A stretch of 64,000 nt of DNA from positions 124,001 to 188,000 of the forward strand of contig NZ_AUHJ01000007.1 of assembly GCF_000423125.1 (NCBI RefSeq). Direction: 5' to 3'. The position numbers and the translations under genes are program-made. Shown piece by piece: positions 61,879 to 64,000 of this stretch. Every line of letters starts with the position of its first letter. Position 1 is the stretch's first letter. The notes under the pieces are model-generated. The model did not search any database. It saw only the letters and a list, made by a program, of their open reading frames with translations, and had not been told where the DNA came from. The DNA comes from Haliea salexigens DSM 19537 (GTDB taxonomy: Bacteria; Pseudomonadota; Gammaproteobacteria; Pseudomonadales; Halieaceae).

Positions 61879-64000
61879 GTATACCGATACCAAGCCAGAC
61901 ATGAGCCTGATTCGTGATGGCGTTGTGGTCAGTCGTCACAGCGAACGCAGAAAGGCGGTGCAGTCGGCAATCAAGAAAGGGCCGGGTGTTTACACCATTC
62001 ACCAGCCCGACAGTACGCTGGTTATCCCGGACTGGATGACCGCTGACAAGCCGGTGGAGCCTGATCCAGACCCTGAGCCGGAGCCCGAGCCCGAGCCTGA
62101 GCCTGAGCCTGAACCAGAACCCGAACCGCAGCCAGACCCCGGCACCAAGCCCGCAGCCATTCACAAGCGCGTGAACGAGGCGGCGCTGCTGAACTTTGAA
62201 GAGTGGAACGGGAGCAGCCGGTATACGCGAGCCTCAAAGCTGACGATCTGGCGCGATGATCTTGTTTCGGTGGCTTTCGACTGCCAAAACATGACCACAT
62301 CGGGTGGTGGCGGTAGGCGGGTGTTGCAGGGCGCAGAGTACACGCTGTTCATTGACGGTAAGCCACACGCGACCACGCTGCTTGCGCCTGACTCCAAGGT
62401 TGGTGCGTTCTCGGTCGATACCACGGGGCTTGCACCTGGTTGGCACGTTCTCGACCTGTCTGAGTTTGGCGACGAAACCAGTGTGCCGTATCCAGTGTTT
62501 GTGCTGCGTGGCGAGCTGCCTGTGCAGGAGCGGATTCCGGTGTTCACTGGGAGCCATGAGATTGACGGCTGGTTCAATCTTGATTGGGTGCCCGCTGTAC
62601 ACGACCCGAAGCCGTGGCCATGCCCGCGCCGGGAGTTTCCGCACTTCAGCACAGTGCCGGGTGACAACTCCGTGTTTCTGGAGATGCTCACGGGCGGCGT
62701 TACAGGCCACGCCCGCAGGCTGAACCGGAACAAGGACGGCATTCTCAGCACAGCGACGAAGCAGGATTATTTCTGGTCTGACTTCATCGACAAGCTGCCG
62801 GTGGTGGAGCTGCTGGACGGCCCCAGGGGCGCAAATGTCCTGACCATGGCCAGTCATATCAGCATCGGCACGGGCCAGCAGGACGATGAGCCGGGTTCGC
62901 CGCTAATGGATAACCTGTATGTGACTGACCCATGGCGTTTTGTCCGTGTCAGCCCCAACGGCACCTTCACCACGCTGGTGGGATACCGCCACAAGTCACC
63001 ACCGAGCTATTGGGAAGATGAACCCGAGCTGGAGCTGGTGGGTGATTGGTCTGCCGTTCCTGTAGAGCGGCGGGGTTTCCATGAGCTTTGGGGCATGTGC
63101 TGGTACCCCGAAAGCCTGAAGGTCGATAACACTGCCGACCGGATACCGGAAGAGGGCAACCGCAGGCCGCACATCACGGCCCCTGTGGCGTTCCTGGCTG
63201 ACTCGCAGAACAACCGGGTTTGCCGGGTGGAATTCAACGCCACGGCCCACGGTGTGCCGCCGAAGGTGTCCGAGTTCATCCTTGCCCCTGACTGCTGGGA
63301 CTGCGTGAGCTGGGGCAATTCTCTGATCGTTTCAGAGCGCGGTGCCCACCGCATTGCGCAGTACAGCATGGAAACAGGCGAGCTGGAGCGCGTCATTGTT
63401 GAAGGCGCTGCACTGGCTACCGTTGACCGTAACCGCCAGGTGCAGACTACCGGCACACTGGAAGATCGCCGCGCCGAAGACGTTGTGGCCCCTGAAGGGT
63501 TGTATGTGCTGGGTGATTGGCTCTACTTCGGGTCAGCAGCACAGGAGCAGGTGCGCCGGGTTCACCTGGTGGATGGTCAAATCGAGGTGGTCATCCCGCA
63601 TGTTTCTGGTCGTGGCACGTTCCTGAAGATCGCTGTGAGTGACGGCACAACAGGCCCCGAGGGCACCGTGTTTGTCTCGCAGTGGGATGTGGGCGCACCG
63701 GACGTGTACACGCCTGACGGTTCCAAGTGGTCGCTGACACCTTACGACAAGCGCGGCCTTGCCCGTGGCCGTGGCGGGAAATCTGCCAAGTACGGATACA
63801 GCAACACCAGCTACAGCAGCGCCGTGGCGTGTGGCAATGGCCGCGTTGTTTTCGGTTCTGCAATGGAAGGCCTTCGCCAGATCAGTATGGCGCTGCCCAC
63901 CGACCCGGACATTGACCGCCCCCGCTACAGGGCTGGCCGAGACAAGTGGCGCGATCAGGGCTACTACCTGACGCACGGCGATCACGGCGAATCATTCTTC
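61871..64000 (+). CDS. Large phage protein with Glu-Pro linker (open at window end)
   Basis: 710 codons, still open at 64000. GTG 61871 overlaps the lysozyme stop by 8 nt with GGAGT 6 nt upstream. Residues ~1-60 form a small domain (GVYTIHQPDSTLVIPDW), ~64-92 a PEPEPE linker, then a beta-rich ectodomain; later parts read like propeller blades (PVAFLADSQNNRVCRVEF, GNSLIVSERGAHRIAQYS, GLYVLGDWLYFGSAA). Could be a tail-spike/receptor-binding or decoration protein; the position next to the lysis genes is odd. Not recognised further. Confidence 0.8.
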   Translation, partial: MTEYTDTKPDMSLIRDGVVVSRHSERRKAVQSAIKKGPGVYTIHQPDSTLVIPDWMTADKPVEPDPDPEPEPEPEPEPEPEPEPEPQPDPGTKPAAIHKRVNEAALLNFEEWNGSSRYTRASKLTIWRDDLVSVAFDCQNMTTSGGGGRRVLQGAEYTLFIDGKPHATTLLAPDSKVGAFSVDTTGLAPGWHVLDLSEFGDETSVPYPVFVLRGELPVQERIPVFTGSHEIDGWFNLDWVPAVHDPKPWPCPRREFPHFSTVPGDNSVFLEMLTGGVTGHARRLNRNKDGILSTATKQDYFWSDFIDKLPVVELLDGPRGANVLTMASHISIGTGQQDDEPGSPLMDNLYVTDPWRFVRVSPNGTFTTLVGYRHKSPPSYWEDEPELELVGDWSAVPVERRGFHELWGMCWYPESLKVDNTADRIPEEGNRRPHITAPVAFLADSQNNRVCRVEFNATAHGVPPKVSEFILAPDCWDCVSWGNSLIVSERGAHRIAQYSMETGELERVIVEGAALATVDRNRQVQTTGTLEDRRAEDVVAPEGLYVLGDWLYFGSAAQEQVRRVHLVDGQIEVVIPHVSGRGTFLKIAVSDGTTGPEGTVFVSQWDVGAPDVYTPDGSKWSLTPYDKRGLARGRGGKSAKYGYSNTSYSSAVACGNGRVVFGSAMEGLRQISMALPTDPDIDRPRYRAGRDKWRDQGYYLTHGDHGESFF
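62055..62140 (+). repeat. GAGCCY hexamer repeat encoding a Glu-Pro linker
   Basis: About twelve GAG/GAA-CCN units in tandem inside the large ORF, giving a stiff negatively charged spacer. Prone to slippage. Confidence 0.9.

Overview
The window reads as a GC-rich gammaproteobacterial chromosome. The order ruvCAB-ybgC-tolQRAB-pal-cpoB-queEC-tRNA-Lys, the nadD-rsfS-rlmH-mrdA-rodA-mltB-rlpA-dacA-ybeD-lipB wall cluster, a RegB/RegA-type redox pair and an NrdA with two ATP-cones fit a Pseudomonas/Cellvibrionales-like, possibly marine, organism. That placement is inference from gene content; no rRNA is present. About 44.4 kb is host chromosome. The last 19.6 kb is the left part of a lambdoid prophage in the 3' end of tRNA-Lys; its right end lies outside the window.

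Host, left to right: nrdA (cut by the window edge) with two NrdR boxes 31 bp apart and a DnaA box; argD-argF behind an attenuator-like hairpin pair; grxD; proA-nadD-rsfS-rlmH; the cell-elongation and wall genes mrdA-rodA-mltB-rlpA-dacA, then ybeD-lipB; an enoyl-CoA hydratase; a RegB/RegA-like two-component pair; an RND pump with its adaptor; prfC; a glutathione peroxidase; a membrane desaturase; a secreted EEP-family protein; a glutamine synthetase-like (gamma-glutamylpolyamine synthetase type) gene beside LuxR and AraC regulators; proS with a lytic transglycosylase; a Lys/Ala-tailed HU-like protein; an FmdB zinc ribbon; aspS of the non-discriminating type; a LexA box and then the ruvC-to-queC operon.

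Prophage: integrase and a DUF4224 protein lie next to tRNA-Lys at the end of a long leftward operon, almost every gene joined by a 1-14 nt overlap. This operon carries a YqaJ-type exonuclease, a putative annealing protein and SSB, plus several very small membrane proteins that ordinary ORF cut-offs miss. The switch region has cI (probably a leaderless mRNA), cro, PL, PR and PRM, and five ATAAC-N4-GTTAT operators. Rightward follow a cro-proximal terminator, a CII-like protein, a primase-type zinc finger, an O-like initiator containing six iterons at 10-11 bp spacing (candidate phage origin), a helicase, NinB, NinG and a Q-like antiterminator. A late promoter with three successive terminators precedes holin, SAR-type lysozyme and a large open-ended protein with a Glu-Pro linker. 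An AT-rich HNH homing endonuclease gene sits inside the ninG 3' end: it appears to bring its own ninG tail and leaves the original tail as an orphan frame downstream.

The strongest leads are the ninG/homing-endonuclease arrangement, the phased iterons, the PR'-triple-terminator leader, the chain of coupled micro membrane proteins, and the zinc-ribbon membrane protein co-transcribed with cI.
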